A DNA stretch of 10,504 nt from Desulfobacterales bacterium (GTDB lineage Bacteria > Desulfobacterota > Desulfobacteria > Desulfobacterales > Desulfosalsimonadaceae), in contig SKZX01000265.1 of assembly GCA_007127175.1 (NCBI GenBank), positions 1 through 10,504 on the forward strand, in the 5' to 3' direction. Position numbers and translations under genes: made by a program. Positions 9,224 to 10,504 of the stretch are shown here, one piece after another. The notes below the pieces were generated by a model. That model saw only the letters and a program-made list of their open reading frames with translations, did not search any database and was not told the origin of the DNA. The stretch's first letter is position 1; each line of letters begins with the position of its first letter.

Positions 9224-9334
9224 TTACGTGGGGTTATCCTTTTGGCTTTTTTGCTTTCGTTTTTCCTTCAGCGTGCGCCTGCTTTTTTTCTGTTCTTCGC
9301 GTTTGCCCTTGTCTTTTTTTCCCTTCTCTCCCAT
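9224..9334 (-). CDS. Small lysine-rich basic protein (36 residues), hypothetical
   Basis: The ATG at 9334 opens a 36-codon frame, starting MGEKGKKDKGKREEQKKSRR and ending KSQKDNPT at a TAA at 9226-9224. About two thirds of the residues are charged, mostly Lys, Arg and Glu, with no hydrophobic core, so it is probably a disordered or helical nucleic-acid-binding peptide. Small K-rich proteins of this look occur in many Proteobacteria; I recall the pattern but cannot name a family. An A/G-rich stretch (GGGAAAGGG) about seven bases before the ATG may serve as ribosome site. A longer overlapping frame in another phase (9485-9234) has no recognisable features and I consider it the shadow. A possible structured leader lies 40 bp upstream. 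Function unknown. Confidence 0.55.
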   Translation of the reverse strand: MGEKGKKDKGKREEQKKSRRTLKEKRKQKSQKDNPT

Positions 9335-9373
9335 CTTGCGGCCCTTTCCCGTTTGGAATTGATAAAAACGTTT

Positions 9374-9417
9374 GGATACCCCCGGTTGCCGAAAGACGGC
9401 CGAGCCCGAAAGTATCC
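9374..9417 (-). ncRNA. Candidate structured 5' leader of the small basic ORF
   Basis: On the minus strand, GGATAC (9417-9412) and GTATCC (9379-9374) form a perfect six-base outer stem. Inside it a GCCG-TCTTT-CGGC hairpin (9400-9388) and a possible CGG/CCG pairing are seen. The result is a compact nested fold ending 39 bases before the ATG at 9334. It does not match any riboswitch class I know well. A cis-regulatory leader or a small RNA is possible. The pairing is visible, but transcription and function are inferred; a TATAAG just upstream (minus strand) could be a -10 box but has no good -35. Confidence 0.35.
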
Positions 9418-9481
9418 TTATACCTCATACCCCTGCCATCCGACGGTTCAGTTCGCTTCTGGCGGTGCGAAGCCGGGTTTG

Positions 9482-9572
9482 CCAATCTTTGAAGAATTGA
9501 GCGTACTTAGGCGTACGTGAGAATCTTCAAAGATTGCTCGCAACGCAGATATTGGGCTTTTACAAAGCCGTC
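9482..9572. repeat. Palindromic element copy B, with long central hairpin
   Basis: This stretch contains a 13-bp perfect stem, CAATCTTTGAAGA (9483-9495) with TCTTCAAAGATTG (9524-9536), an inner stem CGTAC (9502-9506) with GTACG (9513-9517), and a TTAGGC loop. It shares CTTAGGCGTACGTG (9506-9519) and AACGCAGATATTGG (9542-9555) with copy A, and ends in CCGTC where copy A ends in CCATC. A left arm is not clear: a GACGG at 9442 followed by TGCGA might be a decayed one. The right arm overlaps the 3' end of the sirtuin gene. Without a downstream T-run on the leftward strand it is not an obvious intrinsic terminator. Confidence 0.7.
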
Positions 9573-10378
9573 AATTTTCTGATATACTTTATAATCTCGC
9601 CCATGGCCGCCCCGGCTTTCATGGGGATATAAACATCCGACACCTCGGAAAAAGCATTTTCATTGGGGTTGACAACGATGACCTTGGCGCCGGTTTCCTT
9701 GGCCTGAAAGGGCAGGTATGCCGCCGGGTATACCGTTCCCGAGGTCCCGATCGCCAGAAGGACGTCGCATCTCCGGGCGGCTTCGAACGCCTCGGGAATA
9801 TCCTTGACCGTCTCACCGAACATGACCACATCCGGTCGCGTGGGTGAGAGGCAGTTGCGGCACGGCGGCAGGAGGGAGGCAATGGCTTCTATGGTAAATT
9901 CCTGCATTTTGCGGACTTTTTTCAATGTGTCCTTGATAATCCGCTTTCTTTCCAGCCGTTCAGTCCCGCCGCAGGAAATGCAGCGGGTCCGGAAACCGTT
10001 GCCGTGCACTTCGATGACACTTCTGCTGCCCGCCTCGATGTGCAGGTTGTCGATGTTCTGGGTGACCACCGTCTGCAGAATGCCCATACGTTCAAGTTCA
10101 CCCAGGGCAAGGTGCGCCGGGTTGGGCTCCGCTTTCTGGAATGTTTCCAGTAATTCGATAAAAAACGGAATGAGTTTGTGGGGGTTGCGGGTCAGCGTGC
10201 TGATCAGTCCCCCTGCCGTGCCCACTTCCGCCGGGTTGAGTTTTTCCCACACGCCGCCCGGGTCCCTGAATGTGGCGATGCCGCTTTCGGCTGAGATTCC
10301 GGCGCCGCAGGACGCGACCGTTCTTTTTGCGTTGGCGAGAATATTGGCCGCCTTTTTGATTTCCATTTCGGTGTTCAT
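9560..10378 (-). CDS. Sir2-family NAD-dependent protein deacylase (sirtuin)
   Basis: This 272-residue cytosolic enzyme is expected to remove acetyl or related acyl groups from lysines, using NAD+ and releasing nicotinamide and O-acyl-ADP-ribose. Visible motifs are GAGISAESGIATFRD (25-39) and TQNIDNLH (106-113) for NAD binding, the catalytic H125 in EVHGN, zinc-type cysteines C133/C136 and C173/C176, RPDVVMFGE (181-189), and GTSGTVYPAAYLPF for the Rossmann fold. The 36 residues between the cysteine pairs are more than the usual 15-20 or so and look helical and basic (about 140-165). The Tyr-x-x-Arg acyl pocket of CobB/SIRT5-type enzymes is not apparent, so simple deacetylation is more likely than desuccinylation. 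I chose the ATG at 10378 because AGGGAGGG lies just before it; an ATG six codons earlier (10396) has no such site. The last codons, Thr-Ala-Leu-stop, lie within repeat copy B. It stands alone in its transcription direction. Confidence 0.92.
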   Translation of the reverse strand: MNTEMEIKKAANILANAKRTVASCGAGISAESGIATFRDPGGVWEKLNPAEVGTAGGLISTLTRNPHKLIPFFIELLETFQKAEPNPAHLALGELERMGILQTVVTQNIDNLHIEAGSRSVIEVHGNGFRTRCISCGGTERLERKRIIKDTLKKVRKMQEFTIEAIASLLPPCRNCLSPTRPDVVMFGETVKDIPEAFEAARRCDVLLAIGTSGTVYPAAYLPFQAKETGAKVIVVNPNENAFSEVSDVYIPMKAGAAMGEIIKYIRKLTAL

Positions 10379-10381
10379 GCG

Positions 10382-10389
10382 CCCTCCCT
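10382..10389 (-). promoter_or_regulatory. Ribosome binding site fixing the sirtuin start
   Basis: On the minus strand AGGGAGGG is followed by CGC and the ATG at 10378. The spacing is a little short, but the match is strong and lies inside the coding frame of the alternative upstream ATG (10396), arguing for the downstream start. Confidence 0.7.
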
Positions 10390-10467
10390 GCTGCATGTTT
10401 GAAATAGTCGCTGGTGCAGGCCCCGTTTATATGTGCCGCATTGATTTGATCATTTAATTGCTTTGCA

Positions 10468-10498
10468 TTAATGTATATATTAAGTTGACATTTTTCAA
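10468..10498 (-). promoter_or_regulatory. Putative sirtuin promoter with overlapping AT palindrome
   Basis: On the minus strand TTGAAA (10498-10493) and TACATT (10475-10470) are separated by 17 bp and give an acceptable sigma70-type promoter, with a leader of about 85-90 bases before the ATG at 10378. A near-palindrome, TTAATGTATATATTAA (10468-10483, 14 of 16 positions symmetric), covers the -10 region and could be a repressor site. The AT-rich sequence differs sharply from the GC-rich genes. On the plus strand a perfect TTGACA (10485-10490) could be the -35 of a divergent gene beyond the window. Confidence 0.45.
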
Positions 10499-10504
10499 GA
10501 AGAC

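Noticed and set aside
9234..9485. 83-codon minus-strand frame overlapping the small basic ORF
   Set aside because: It crosses the possible RNA leader and the edge of repeat B, and has no recognisable domain. The shorter frame 9334-9224 has a more protein-like K/E/R pattern, though the choice is not certain.
9483..9536. Long hairpin as an intrinsic terminator of the sirtuin gene
   Set aside because: The stem is AT-rich and not followed by a T-run on the minus strand; it is better explained as the centre of a repeat element, although it might still slow RNA polymerase.
9033..9572. CRISPR array
   Set aside because: There are only two diverged palindromic copies of unequal length with a gene between them, no regular spacers and no cas genes.
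9804..10457. 217-codon plus-strand frame over the sirtuin gene
   Set aside because: Antisense to a clear Sir2 gene with all catalytic motifs; no family resemblance of its own.

Overview
The window reads as a stretch of chromosome from a Gram-negative bacterium of moderate to high GC. A deltaproteobacterial (Desulfobacterota-like) host is my best guess, based on gene mix and on palindromic repeats of a type I associate with that group. No taxonomic marker is present, so this is inference.

Positions 3-7865 (+) hold the 3' nine-tenths of one giant gene for a cyclic beta-1,2-glucan synthase of the NdvB/ChvB/Cgs type. A membrane-embedded GT84 glucosyltransferase is followed by a glycoamylase-like region and GH94 phosphorylase-type modules. 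The frame is open to the window edge, so the true start lies upstream. About 100 bp further on, in the same direction, is a compact type II toxin-antitoxin operon (7967-8580). It pairs a Phd/YefM-like antitoxin with a PIN-domain (VapC-like) toxin through an ATGA overlap, and a repeated GTCTG/CAGAC site lies over its start region.

From about 8637 to the right end everything reads leftward (- strand). First comes a degraded PAS-domain sensor gene (8637-9002), with a stop at codon 13 and its 3' part missing beside the toxin gene. Next is a 148-bp imperfect inverted repeat (9033-9180), then a 36-codon lysine-rich ORF (9224-9334) preceded by a possible structured RNA leader (9374-9417). A second, related palindromic repeat (about 9482-9572) follows, then a complete Sir2-family NAD-dependent deacylase gene (9560-10378) with a plausible promoter at the right edge. 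The second repeat runs into the sirtuin gene and supplies its last three codons and stop.

The genes do not form one pathway. The left part is envelope or periplasmic glucan synthesis. The right part is an accessory patch of toxin-antitoxin genes, decayed signalling gene, repeats, a small basic ORF and a sirtuin. I see no convincing new multi-gene system. The most original observations are the repeat pair and its intrusion into the sirtuin gene, the nonsense-mutated PAS remnant, the toxin-antitoxin operator and the leader/small-ORF unit.
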